Assembly: GCF_014161445.1 (NCBI RefSeq)
Contig: NZ_JABBXA010000006.1
Location: 248,001-312,000 of the forward strand
Source: Microbispora sp. H13382
GTDB taxonomy: Bacteria > Actinomycetota > Actinomycetes > Streptosporangiales > Streptosporangiaceae
Length of the DNA: 64,000 nt
Direction: 5' to 3'
Every line of letters starts with the position of its first letter. Position 1 is the stretch's first letter. The position numbers were made by a program, and so were the translations under genes. The notes below the pieces were generated by a model. That model made no database searches. It saw only the letters and a list, made by a program, of their open reading frames with translations, and was not told the DNA's origin. This document shows, piece by piece, positions 8,570 to 16,876 of this stretch.

Positions 8570-9619
8570 ATGAGCGCGCTGCTCGTCGAGGGAGTCGAGC
8601 GGATCGCCGTGCTGAGGGCCAACGCCCTCGGCGACCTGCTGCTGGCCCTGCCTGCCATCGGGGCGCTCAGGCGGGCGTATCCCGCCGCCAAGATCACCCT
8701 GCTCGGCCGTGAATGGCACGCGCGGTTCCTGCGGGGCCGCCCGGGCCCGGTGGACGAGGTGGTGGCGCTGCCGCCCATCTCCGGCGTCTCCTCCCCGCCG
8801 GACGGGACCGCCACCCCCGAGGAGCTGTACGAGGACCTGCGTGAGCGCAGGTTCGACCTGGCCGTCCAGATGCACGGCGGCGGGCGCAACTCCAACCCGT
8901 TCATCCGCGGCCTCGGGGCGCGGGTGACGGCCGGCCTGCGCACGCCCGACGCCGCGCCGCTCGACCGCTGGGTGCCGTACGTCCACTACCAGCACGAGAC
9001 CCTGCGCTACCTGGAGGTGGCCGGCCTGCTCGGCGCCGCCACCAGCGAGATCGAGCCGAGGATCGCGGTCGTCAGGGAGGACTGGACCGAGCTGAACCGC
9101 ACGCTCGGCAAGGTGCCCCGGGGCCTGGTGGCGATCCACCCGGGCGCGGGGGACCGGCGCAGGAGATGGCCGCCGGAGCGGTTCGCGGAGGTCGCCGACC
9201 GCCTCGGACGGCCGGTGGTGGTGACCGGCGTCGAGGAGGAGCGGGAGGTCGTCGAGAAGGTCGTCGCGCAGATGCAGACCCCGGCGAGGGCCGTCGTCGG
9301 AGAGCTGTCGCTTGGCGGGCTCACCGCGCTGTACGCCGCCTGCGACCTGCTCGTCTCCAACGACACCGGGCCACGCCACCTGGCGGCGGCGACGGGCACG
9401 CCCACCGTGGGCATCTACTGGTGCGGCAACATGATCAACTGGGGTCCGCTGAGCAGGGGGCACCAGCGGCCGCTGATCTCCTGGACGTCGGGCTGCCCGG
9501 TCTGCGGGCTCCCCGCCGGCACGGAGGGCATGCGGGAGTGCGGCCACCGCGACGTCTCGTGGGTCGGCGACGTGAGCGTGGACGACGTGCTCGAACAGGC
9601 GTGGGACCTGCTGCGATGA
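8570..9619 (+). CDS. GT9 family (heptosyltransferase-like) glycosyltransferase
   Basis: 349 residues with two Rossmann-like lobes. The N-lobe opens with VLRANALGDLLLALPAIGALRR, and the C-lobe has AIHPGAGDRRRRWPPERFAEVA and SNDTGPRHLAAATGTPTVGIY, the GT9 (ADP-heptose:LPS heptosyltransferase) signature. It probably moves an ADP-activated heptose, consistent with the divergent hldE 187 bases away. ATG 8570 is chosen because a GAGG lies ahead; ATG 8531 in frame has nothing. The stop overlaps the ATG of the topoisomerase gene (ATGA). Confidence 0.88.
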   Translation: MSALLVEGVERIAVLRANALGDLLLALPAIGALRRAYPAAKITLLGREWHARFLRGRPGPVDEVVALPPISGVSSPPDGTATPEELYEDLRERRFDLAVQMHGGGRNSNPFIRGLGARVTAGLRTPDAAPLDRWVPYVHYQHETLRYLEVAGLLGAATSEIEPRIAVVREDWTELNRTLGKVPRGLVAIHPGAGDRRRRWPPERFAEVADRLGRPVVVTGVEEEREVVEKVVAQMQTPARAVVGELSLGGLTALYAACDLLVSNDTGPRHLAAATGTPTVGIYWCGNMINWGPLSRGHQRPLISWTSGCPVCGLPAGTEGMRECGHRDVSWVGDVSVDDVLEQAWDLLR

Positions 9620-10728
9620 GCGCAGTGGCCGAGAAGTCCGGCGCGGCGAGGTCCGCGGCGGACAGGGCTGCGGCGGACAAGTCCGCGGCGGAGAAGGCGA
9701 AGGTCTTCGAGACACCGCCCGTCGAGCTGCGGCCGAGCGACCCGAGCGAGCCGGGCATCCGGCGCCGGCGCCGCGGGCGCGGGTTCAGCTACTCCTGGGC
9801 CTCCGGCCGGCCCGTGAAGGACCGGGCCACCCTGCACCGGATCAATCGCCTCGCGATCCCCCCGGCCTGGACCGACGTGTGGATCTGCGCCCATCCGAAC
9901 GGCCACCTCCAGGCCGTGGGCACCGACGCCGCCGGCCGGCGGCAGTACCGCTACCACGACGAGTGGCGCAGGCAGCAGGACGAGGCCAAGTTCGACCACG
10001 TGCTGGAGATCGCCCAGCAGCTCCCCGCCTTCCGCGAGCGGGTCGCCCGCGACCTGCGCGGCGACGGCCTGAGCCGCGAGCGCGTGCTGGCCACCGCCGC
10101 GCGCATGCTCGACATCGGCTTCTTCCGCGTCGGCGGGGAGGAGTACACCGACTCCTACGGTCTGGCCACCCTGAAGACGTCGCACGTGAAGTGCGGGGAC
10201 GGCAAGGTCGTGTGCCACTACCTGGCCAAGGGCCGCAAGGAGCGGGAGCAGGTGCTGGCCGACGCCGACGTGTGCGCGGTGCTCACCGCGCTGTCGAAGG
10301 GCCGCCGGGGCGAGCTGCTGCGCTACCGCGCCGAGGAGGGCTGGGTGGACGTGCGCAGCGCCGACATCAACGCCTACCTGAAGGACGCCTTCGGCACGGA
10401 CGTCTCGGCCAAGGACTTCCGCACCTGGCACGCCACGGTCCTGGCCGCGGTCGGGCTCGCCGTCTCCCGCCCCGTACGCAGCGGCGCGGGGCGCAAACGG
10501 GCGGTCTCCAGGGTGATGAAGGAGGTGTCGGAGTACCTCGGCAACACGCCGTCGGTGTGCCGCGCCTCCTATGTGGACCCCCGCGTCGTCGCGTTGTATG
10601 AGAAGGGGCGGACGATCCCCCTCGAACGGCTGGGCGAGGAGACCGGCGAGGGCCGGCTCGCCACCCACGGGCCGGTCGAGGAGGCCGTCATCGAACTCCT
10701 GCGCCGAGCGCCCGCACGGCGGCGCTGA
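9616..10728 (+). CDS. DNA topoisomerase IB
   Basis: 370 residues, the usual size of bacterial/poxvirus-type TopIB. A charged, alanine-rich N-terminal tail (1-35) is followed by the N-terminal beta domain (RGFSYSWASGRP, AIPPAWTDVWIC) and the catalytic core (RVGGEEYTDSYGLATLK, KDFRTWHATVLA). The nucleophilic tyrosine is in NTPSVCRASYVDP near residue 325. It relaxes supercoils by a 3'-phosphotyrosyl intermediate. It is translationally coupled to the GT9 gene by a 4-base overlap, an odd partner for a glycosyltransferase. The 3' end overlaps the convergent GT9 gene by 41 bases. Confidence 0.9.
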   Translation: MSAVAEKSGAARSAADRAAADKSAAEKAKVFETPPVELRPSDPSEPGIRRRRRGRGFSYSWASGRPVKDRATLHRINRLAIPPAWTDVWICAHPNGHLQAVGTDAAGRRQYRYHDEWRRQQDEAKFDHVLEIAQQLPAFRERVARDLRGDGLSRERVLATAARMLDIGFFRVGGEEYTDSYGLATLKTSHVKCGDGKVVCHYLAKGRKEREQVLADADVCAVLTALSKGRRGELLRYRAEEGWVDVRSADINAYLKDAFGTDVSAKDFRTWHATVLAAVGLAVSRPVRSGAGRKRAVSRVMKEVSEYLGNTPSVCRASYVDPRVVALYEKGRTIPLERLGEETGEGRLATHGPVEEAVIELLRRAPARRR

Positions 10729-11596
10729 CCACCTGGGCGGCCGGGACCACCGAGCCCAGGTGGTCGGACGCGTCCGCCTCGTGCAGGATCGGGTGGCGTC
10801 CGTCCGCCGTCGACACGAGCACCGAGGGCGTCCGGTAGGCCCCGGCGAGGCGGGTCATCGCGACGTCGCCGCTGATGACCAGCCGGGCCCCGGCGAGCAG
10901 CGCGCACAGCTCCCGCAGCGAGGTTCGGCCCGCGAGCACGATCTGCGGCGGCAGCACCGCCCGGGTCGCCACGAGCAGGGCCATCGGCCGTTCCCGAACG
11001 CTGCCGGTGATCACGACGGGCAGGCCCTCGTCCGTCAGCACCCGGGCCACCTCGGCGAACCGGTCGGCGGGCCAGCGCAGCGAGGTGCCGCCCGCGCCGG
11101 GGTGGATCACGACGCCCCCCGGGGCGGGGCTCGCGGTCAGGGGAGTGGGCAGCGCCATGTCCTCCGGGTCGGCCGGCACGCCGTGCCACTGGAGCAGCCG
11201 GCACCACCGCAGCACCTCGTGCTCGCCCGGGTCCCACCACGGCCCCCTGATCCACGGGACGTCCGGGTTCGCGTACGCCCACAGGCGCCTCGTCCCGACA
11301 CCGAGGAGGACGCGGTGGCTGCGCGGTCCGCGGTCGTGCAGGTTGACGGCGAGGTCCGGCAGGAGCGGCGGGTGAGCGGCGTCCTCCTCGCCGGGCCCGG
11401 GCCACGGCAGCGGCGCGAGCCCGTAGGCGGGCAGGATCCGGTCCACCGCGCCGGTGAGCGCGGCGAGCTCGCTCAGCTCCGGCGGGCAGGCGAGGACGAC
11501 GCGCAGCCCGTGGCGGCGCAGGGCGCGCAACGCGGGCACGACGGTGAGAAGGCCCCCGATGCCGTCGGAACGCAGCACGAGGGCCGTCGACGTCAC
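10688..11596 (-). CDS. GT9-like glycosyltransferase, diverged
   Basis: 302 residues, shorter than typical GT9. RSDGIGGLLTVVPALRAL replaces the usual RxDxIGDxxxxxP, and VVIHPGAGGTSLRWPADRFAEVA is intact. The C-lobe motif usually read as S-x-D-T-G-x-x-H-L-A is SGDVAMTRLAG here, so the conserved Thr-Gly and His are lost. It may use another donor or be impaired. GTG start with GAGGTG five bases ahead. It follows the GT4 gene with 25 bases between them, on the same strand. Confidence 0.78.
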   Translation of the reverse strand: MTSTALVLRSDGIGGLLTVVPALRALRRHGLRVVLACPPELSELAALTGAVDRILPAYGLAPLPWPGPGEEDAAHPPLLPDLAVNLHDRGPRSHRVLLGVGTRRLWAYANPDVPWIRGPWWDPGEHEVLRWCRLLQWHGVPADPEDMALPTPLTASPAPGGVVIHPGAGGTSLRWPADRFAEVARVLTDEGLPVVITGSVRERPMALLVATRAVLPPQIVLAGRTSLRELCALLAGARLVISGDVAMTRLAGAYRTPSVLVSTADGRHPILHEADASDHLGSVVPAAQVVSAAVRALGAGVR

Positions 11597-11621
11597 CGGT
11601 TCACCTCGGGAGGCGACAGGA

Positions 11622-12830
11622 TCAAGAGGCGCTCCTTTCCAGCTGCCGGGCGGACAGCACCCGGTCGTAGGCGGCCAGGGTCTCGGTGGCGATGCGGCTC
11701 CAGGCGTACCTCGCGCGGGCCCGGTCGGCGCCCGCGATGCCGTACGCCGTGCGCCGCACCCGGTCGTCGAGCAGCTTGCGCAGCGCCCTGGCCAGCACGG
11801 CGGGCCGGCGGGGCGGCACGAGGAGACCGGTCACGTTGTTGACCACGGTCTCCTTCTGTCCGCCGACGGCCGAGGCGACGACGGGGACGCCGCAGGCCAT
11901 CGCCTCGAGCGCCACCATCCCGAACGGCTCGTACCACGGCACGGAGACGACGGCGGTGGCCGAGCGCATCAGCGCGGGCAGCGTGTCGCGCTCGACCCTG
12001 CCGAGGAAGCGGACCCGGTCGGAGACGCCGACCTGGGTCGCGAGCCAGCGCAGCCGGGTGACCTCGGGGTCGTGGTGCATCTCGGCGGCCGGGGGACCGC
12101 CCGCGACGACCAGCTCGGCGTCCCGCAGATACTGCAGGGCCCTGATGGTCGTCTCCAGGCCCTTGCGCGGCACGAGCCGGCCGACCGACAACAGGCGCGG
12201 GCGCTCCGGCCGCTCCAGCGGCTCGACGTGCGGATGGAAGGCGGTGACGTCGACTCCGCAGGGGACCACCCGGGTCGCGCGGCGCGGCACCCGCATGCGG
12301 ATCAGCTCGTCGATCTCGTCCGTGCAGGTCGCGATGACGCAGTCGGCGCGCCGTCCGATCTCGGCCTCGGCCTCGACGCGCTCGCGCGGGCTGGTGTCGG
12401 CCGGGCCCTGGTGCCGCCGCTTGACGCTGCCGAGCGCGTGGAAGGTGTGGACGACCGGAATCCGCAGCTTCTCCGCCGCGGCGAGCGCGGCCAGCCCGCT
12501 CATCCAGAAGTGGCTGTGCACGACGTCCGGCCGGTCGAACAGCCAGCGGTCGTGCAGCCACTTCCCGAAGTGGGGGATCCAGGGAAGGATCTCGTCCTTG
12601 GGGATCTCGGAGGCGGGGCCCGCGGGGACGTGGACGACGTCCACCCCGGGGCCGAAGGCGACAGTCTCCGGCAGGTCCTCGCGGTCCCTGCGGGTGTAGA
12701 CGGTGACCTCGTGCCCGGCCCGGGCGAGCTCCCGGGCGAGGGCGGCGACGTGCACGTTCTGACCGCCGGCGTCGACACCGCCGAGGGTGGCGAGCGGGCT
12801 GGCGTGCTCCGAGACCATGGCGATCTTCAC
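11622..12830 (-). CDS. GT4 family glycosyltransferase
   Basis: 402 residues, GT-B fold. The N-lobe has GGVDAGGQNVHVAALARELARAGH, and the C-lobe has SVGRLVPRKGLETTIRAL and the E-x7-E motif in EPFGMVALEAMA. It resembles sucrose-phosphate-synthase/PimB-like retaining enzymes acting at the inner face of the membrane. GTG at 12830 is preferred since GGAGGA lies seven bases before it; ATG at 12845 is possible. The GTG overlaps the stop of an upstream short frame (GTGA). With the GT9 gene it forms a minus-strand pair, probably adding sugars to the same glycan. Confidence 0.88.
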   Translation of the reverse strand: MKIAMVSEHASPLATLGGVDAGGQNVHVAALARELARAGHEVTVYTRRDREDLPETVAFGPGVDVVHVPAGPASEIPKDEILPWIPHFGKWLHDRWLFDRPDVVHSHFWMSGLAALAAAEKLRIPVVHTFHALGSVKRRHQGPADTSPRERVEAEAEIGRRADCVIATCTDEIDELIRMRVPRRATRVVPCGVDVTAFHPHVEPLERPERPRLLSVGRLVPRKGLETTIRALQYLRDAELVVAGGPPAAEMHHDPEVTRLRWLATQVGVSDRVRFLGRVERDTLPALMRSATAVVSVPWYEPFGMVALEAMACGVPVVASAVGGQKETVVNNVTGLLVPPRRPAVLARALRKLLDDRVRRTAYGIAGADRARARYAWSRIATETLAAYDRVLSARQLERSAS

Positions 12831-13270
12831 TGGGGGTTCCTCCATGAGCGGCAGTGGCGAATACCCGGCTCGGGAGTCAGGGAGTCCAGGTGAGCAGGTC
12901 CGGCGACCGGGGCGGGGGCGGCGGCAGGTCGCCGTGCGCGGGAAGCGGCGGCGCGGACGCGGCGGTTCCCGGGGACGGAACCGCCCGCGACGACGGCGGC
13001 GCACGCATGGCGGGCCGTGGCGGGCGGACGGCGGAGGGCGGGCGCGTGGCCCGCGAGGACGGTGGCGCATGGCCGGTGGGGGATGCCGGAGACGGCCCGT
13101 ACGGAGGGGACCGCGACGGAGGGGACCGCGACGTGGGGGGCCGTGTTGTGGGGGGCCGTGTCATTGGGGTCGGAGGAGACGGTGCCCGTGGAAGAGGTGC
13201 GGTGATCGGTGCCGCCGGTGCCCGCGGTGCTTCGGCCGGGGCGAGGTGAAGGCCGGTCACACGTTCCCAA
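12827..13270 (-). CDS. possible small protein coupled to the GT4 gene
   Basis: 147-codon frame, rich in Ala, Pro, Thr, Val, Arg and His. It has a TTG start at 13270, GGAGGA five or six bases ahead, nearly all third positions G or C, and a stop that overlaps the GT4 start (GTGA). These are coding signs. Against it: no recognisable domain, low complexity, and internal repeats (two near-identical 15-bp units at about 13103-13132, then two GTGGGGGGCCGTGT-type units). If it is not coding, 12846-13437 is a 590-base non-coding repeat-bearing spacer. Confidence 0.3.
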   Translation of the reverse strand: MGTCDRPSPRPGRSTAGTGGTDHRTSSTGTVSSDPNDTAPHNTAPHVAVPSVAVPSVRAVSGIPHRPCATVLAGHAPALRRPPATARHACAAVVAGGSVPGNRRVRAAASRARRPAAAPAPVAGPAHLDSLTPEPGIRHCRSWRNPQ

Positions 13271-13437
13271 GACGCTCCTCCATCACGGCATGCTCACGCC
13301 AAGGAGGTACCTGCGTCTTAGGCACCAGGAATACCAACAACCATATCCACCCTCGCGCCCGTCAAACCACTGGTTTCGCCCGGCAACGGCCGGGCAGCGC
13401 TAGCGATACAGAACCGAGGGGGACACGAGGGGAAGAG

Positions 13438-13683
13438 ATGGAGACGCCGCACTATGTCGCGGCCCGCGTGCAGCGGGCTCTCGCGGAGGACGATCGGACC
13501 ACCGAGCTGGGCATTCGGGTGGATGTGCGAGGAGAAGAGGTCTACCTGCGCGGACAGGTCTCCTGTGACGAGCGGCGGCACCAGATCGAGAACGTCGCCC
13601 GGGAGGCGGCTCCGGGCCTGCGGGTGCACAACGAGATCACCTTGGTGGAGGTGCGGGAGCCGGGAGAGGAGGAGCATCTGTGA
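13438..13683 (+). CDS. BON domain protein
   Basis: 81 residues forming a single BON domain: VAARVQRALAEDDRT, then GEEVYLRGQVSCDERRHQIENVA and LRVHNEITLVEV. BON domains bind phospholipids or other hydrophobic ligands and often occur in stress proteins. No signal peptide, so it is cytoplasmic. ATG with GGGGAAG ahead. Its stop overlaps the GTG of the next gene (GTGA), so the two are translated together. Confidence 0.8.
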   Translation: METPHYVAARVQRALAEDDRTTELGIRVDVRGEEVYLRGQVSCDERRHQIENVAREAAPGLRVHNEITLVEVREPGEEEHL

Positions 13684-14408
13684 GGGAGTTGCGGATCGCC
13701 GCCGTCGCGGACATCCATCTGGGCGAGGATCTGCGCGGTCACTATCGCAAGAAGATCGAGGGCATCGAGCGCCGCGCGGACGTGCTGCTGGTAGGAGGCG
13801 ATCTGACCAGGCACGGCACGGTCCCCGAGGGCCGGGTGGTCGCCGAGGAGCTGAGCGGCCTGCCCATCCCCGTCGTCGCCGTGCTCGGCAACCACGACTA
13901 CCACTCCGACTGCAACCAGGAGATCATCGACCTCCTCCGCGACGCCGGCATCACCGTACTCGACGACGAGGGGACGGTCGTCCCCGTCGACGGCGTACGG
14001 CTCGGAGTCGCCGGAGGCAAGGGCTTCGGCGGCGGTTTCGCCGGGAAATGCGCGAGCGAGTTCGGCGAGCCGGAGACCAAGGCGTTCGTCCGGCACACCA
14101 AGGAAATCGCCGAGCGGTGGCGGCGGGCGCTCAAGGAACTCGACGCCGACCACAAGATCGTGCTCAGCCATTACTCGCCGGTCAAGGACACGCTGATGGG
14201 CGAGCCGCCGGAAATCTATCCGTTCCTCGGCAGTTACATGCTGGCGGAGGCCGCCGACGCCGAGGGCGCGGATCTCTTCATTCACGGCCACGCGCACGCG
14301 GGCACCGAAAAGGGCGTGACTCCCGGAGGTATCCGGGTGCGTAATGTCGCCCTTCCGGTCATCAAGCACGCGTACACCGTCTACTGCCTGAACGGCGACC
14401 AATGCTGA
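13680..14408 (+). CDS. calcineurin-like metallophosphoesterase
   Basis: 242 residues with the complete metal-ligand set: DIHLG near residue 11, GGDLTRHG near 40, GNHDYHSD near 72, LSHYSPV near 161 and GHAHAG near 201. Two-metal hydrolase of phosphomonoesters or diesters; the substrate cannot be told from sequence. Starts at GTG 13680 within the stop of the BON gene and is followed by a strong terminator hairpin. Confidence 0.85.
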   Translation: MRELRIAAVADIHLGEDLRGHYRKKIEGIERRADVLLVGGDLTRHGTVPEGRVVAEELSGLPIPVVAVLGNHDYHSDCNQEIIDLLRDAGITVLDDEGTVVPVDGVRLGVAGGKGFGGGFAGKCASEFGEPETKAFVRHTKEIAERWRRALKELDADHKIVLSHYSPVKDTLMGEPPEIYPFLGSYMLAEAADAEGADLFIHGHAHAGTEKGVTPGGIRVRNVALPVIKHAYTVYCLNGDQC

Positions 14409-14420
14409 GCGTTCAGCCGT

Positions 14421-14457
14421 GAGACGGCGGCCGGCCCTTGTGGCCGGCCGCCGTCTC
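14421..14457 (+). terminator. strong hairpin after the BON/phosphoesterase operon
   Basis: A perfect 16-bp inverted repeat (14421-14436 with 14442-14457) with the 5-base loop CTTGT follows the stop codon by 12 bases. Confidence 0.85.
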
Positions 14458-14488
14458 GGTGTCCGCGATCAGGGTGGGTGAGGTGCGA

Positions 14489-14638
14489 CTAGGGATTGAA
14501 GATACTGACGCCACCGGGGCCGACGAGGAATCCGATGACGATGAGGACGATCCCCCAGAGGATGTCCCGACGGGCCAGGATCACGTAGATCCCGGCGATT
14601 ACCAGTACCACGGCGATGATCCAAAGCAGAGTAGCCAT
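14489..14638 (-). CDS. GPGG-motif small membrane protein
   Basis: 49 residues with two hydrophobic helices (IIAVVLVIAGIYVIL and GIVLIVIGFLV) and the C-terminal VGPGGVSIFNP, the hallmark of the small actinobacterial GPGG membrane proteins. Function unknown. ATG 14638 has GGAGGG close ahead; an in-frame start at 14677 is less likely. Confidence 0.75.
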   Translation of the reverse strand: MATLLWIIAVVLVIAGIYVILARRDILWGIVLIVIGFLVGPGGVSIFNP

Positions 14639-14758
14639 GGCCCTCCACTGCCCGTACAAAGGGTCTCGTAACATCATTCAGGCCTGAGGCCGATCGAATT
14701 TGCCCTCGCAGTACTCATTGTTACGTTTGCTTGACAATATTCGGGCATGTGGTGATAC

Positions 14759-15721
14759 ATGACCACTTTCGGCTATTTCCTGTCCAGTGAGGAACATGAT
14801 CCGAAGGAGCTGGTCCGCCAGGCGAAACTCGCCGAGGAGGCCGGCTTCGAGGCGTTGTGGATCTCGGACCACTATCACCCGTGGCTGGACGAGCAGGGCG
14901 AGAGCTCGTTCGTGTGGTCCGTCATCGGGGCTGTCTCGCAGGCGACGTCGCTACCGGTGACCACCGCCGTCACCTGCCCCATCATCCGCATCCACCCGGC
15001 GATCATCGCCCAGGCCGCGGCGACCGCCCAGATCCTGCTGGAGGGCAGGTTCCGGCTCGGGGTCGGCACCGGAGAGGCGTTGAACGAGCACATCCTGGGC
15101 GACCAGTGGCCCCCGGCCGAGGATCGCCAGCAAATGCTGGAGGAGGCTCTCGACGTCATCAGGGAGCTGTGGACCGGCGAGCTGGTGACCTACCGCGGCG
15201 AGTTCTACGAGGTGGACACGGCCCGGCTGTACTCGCTGCCGGACCGGCCCCCGCCGGTCTACATCTCGGGCTTCGGGCCCAAGTCCGTCGAGCTCGCGGG
15301 CCGGCTCGGCGACGGCTACATCCACACCGCGCCCGCCGCCGACATGGTGGAGGCGTTCCACAAGGCGGGCGGCGAGGGCAAGCCGTGCGCGGCCGGGCTG
15401 AAGGTGTGCTGGTCGGACGACCAGGCCGAGGCGCGCAGGACCGTCCACCGGCTCTGGCCCAACCAGGGGATCCCGGGCGAGGCCGCACAGCTCCTGCCGC
15501 TGCCCCGGCACTTCGAGCAGCTCTCACAGCTCGTCACGGAGGAGGCCGCGACCCGGTCCACGCCCTGCGGACCCTCCCCCGAGGCGCACCTGAACGCGAT
15601 CCGCGAGTACGTGGACGCCGGCTTCGACGAGGTCTACGTCAACCAGATCGGCCCGGACCAGGACGGCTTCTTCGAGTTCTACGCGACGCGGATCCTGCCG
15701 CGCCTGCGGGAAGCGGGCTGA
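14759..15721 (+). CDS. F420-dependent LLM-class oxidoreductase (Fgd-like)
   Basis: 320 residues, luciferase-like TIM barrel. MTTFGYFLSSEEHDPKELV, WISDHYHPW, GTGEALNEHI and VNQIGPDQDGF are typical of the F420 family that includes F420-dependent glucose-6-phosphate dehydrogenase. It would pass a hydride to or from deazaflavin F420, which supports an actinomycete host. The ATG at 14759 matches the family N-terminus but has no Shine-Dalgarno sequence. AT-rich DNA with a TTGACA at 14731 lies just ahead. Confidence 0.85.
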   Translation: MTTFGYFLSSEEHDPKELVRQAKLAEEAGFEALWISDHYHPWLDEQGESSFVWSVIGAVSQATSLPVTTAVTCPIIRIHPAIIAQAAATAQILLEGRFRLGVGTGEALNEHILGDQWPPAEDRQQMLEEALDVIRELWTGELVTYRGEFYEVDTARLYSLPDRPPPVYISGFGPKSVELAGRLGDGYIHTAPAADMVEAFHKAGGEGKPCAAGLKVCWSDDQAEARRTVHRLWPNQGIPGEAAQLLPLPRHFEQLSQLVTEEAATRSTPCGPSPEAHLNAIREYVDAGFDEVYVNQIGPDQDGFFEFYATRILPRLREAG

Positions 15722-15730
15722 TCGCGAAGA

Positions 15731-15759
15731 AGCGCGACCGCGGTGCACGCGGTCGCGCT
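15731..15759. terminator. bidirectional hairpin
   Basis: A perfect 12-bp stem (15731-15742 with 15748-15759) and 5-base loop lies between the F420 oxidoreductase and the convergent DUF6328 gene. Confidence 0.8.
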
Positions 15760-15773
15760 CTCATGGCGGTTCT

Positions 15774-16265
15774 TCAGGCGTCGTCCCTGACCAGGCGCAG
15801 CGACAGGAGCGGCTGGATGAACCAGAGCCAGCCGGACAGCAGCGCCACACCCGCGCCGACCAGCGCCGTCGGCCACATACCGGTCAGCGCGTCCATGACC
15901 AGGGCGGTGGAGCAGGCCATCGACACGGCCAGGGCGAGCCCGCCGACCACGCCGAGCCGGTTCGCCCGCTGCAGCAGCAGCTCCTTGAGACCCGACCGGA
16001 ACAGGATCCGGTGCTGGGTCGCCGGAGCGATCAGGCAGATGGACGCGACCGCCGCGGACACGACCGCGGTGTAGAACAGCCAGTTTCCGGTGGCGTCGAT
16101 CTTCTCGAAACCGGCGGAGAACGGGAGCGTCAGCAGGAACGCGAACAGCACCTGCACGCCCGTCGCGGCCACCCGCAGACCTTGCAGCAACTCGCCGAGC
16201 TCGCGGTCGACGCGCTCCTTCGGGTGCTCGTCGGTGTTCTCCAACGGCTCCAGCACCTCGCTCAT
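15774..16265 (-). CDS. DUF6328-like membrane protein
   Basis: 163 residues. A charged N-terminus (ERVDRELGELLQGLRVAATGVQVLFAFLLTLPF) leads into four hydrophobic helices (about 37-50, 65-85, 105-120, 130-150). Actinobacterial membrane proteins with this start are grouped as DUF6328; function unknown. It follows the DUF1360 gene on the same strand with 55 bases between. Confidence 0.75.
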   Translation of the reverse strand: MSEVLEPLENTDEHPKERVDRELGELLQGLRVAATGVQVLFAFLLTLPFSAGFEKIDATGNWLFYTAVVSAAVASICLIAPATQHRILFRSGLKELLLQRANRLGVVGGLALAVSMACSTALVMDALTGMWPTALVGAGVALLSGWLWFIQPLLSLRLVRDDA

Positions 16266-16320
16266 GCCGCCTCCTCGCCCGGCGGCTCGGAGTCGAGTCG
16301 TGTCGTGTCGGTTCGCTCGC

Positions 16321-16821
16321 TCATTCCGCGGACTTCATCAGGCGCGCGTAGGCGAGCTGAAGCCAGTCGGAGATCGCCACGGCCGTCATCGTGGCCCCGG
16401 CCAGCCGGGTCACCCTGGGGAAGAACACAGTCCCCGCCGCGTATCCCGTGGCGATCCACTGGGACAGGCAGAACGGGCAGGTCAGCAGCTCGCCCACGGC
16501 GTGCTGCAGCCCATGGCCGCGGACCTCTTCCTTGAGCTCCGCCGGGCCGGAGACCCCCTCGTACCGGGTGAAGGGGGCGCGAATGGGGCTGGTGACCGGG
16601 TCCTTCGCGAGCGTCCGCGAGAGCCGGTGCGTGAACAGCCCCATGAGCATGAGGTCCATCACCTTGATCTTCTCGGGGCCGGTGCGGCCCGTCAGTTTCG
16701 CCGCGGCCAGCAGCGCCCCTACGGCTCCGCCGTACACCGCGAGAACCCGTGTGTACGAGGCGAGTGGACGGCTCTCCTCGCCCTCGTACTCGCGCTTGAT
16801 CTCCTGGAGGGTCTCGGTCAT
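16321..16821 (-). CDS. DUF1360 membrane protein
   Basis: 166 residues with two or three hydrophobic segments. The family signature is LMGLFTHRLSRTLAKDPVTSPIRAPF, then the cysteine pair in LLTCPFCLSQWIA near residue 118. Also found in Bacillus sporulation-linked genes (YjcA-like); function not established. Divergent from the nucleotidyltransferase gene, with 55 bases between. Confidence 0.8.
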   Translation of the reverse strand: MTETLQEIKREYEGEESRPLASYTRVLAVYGGAVGALLAAAKLTGRTGPEKIKVMDLMLMGLFTHRLSRTLAKDPVTSPIRAPFTRYEGVSGPAELKEEVRGHGLQHAVGELLTCPFCLSQWIATGYAAGTVFFPRVTRLAGATMTAVAISDWLQLAYARLMKSAE

Positions 16822-16876
16822 GAGCGCGCCCTACCCGGGATTGTTTGCGGCGAACATTGCTGGGCAAGCGACGTGA

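Noticed and set aside
14731-14759. TTGACA at 14731 as -35 of the F420 oxidoreductase gene with -10 GATACA
   Set aside because: The -10 would overlap the start codon and put transcription inside the gene; the family N-terminus requires ATG 14759.
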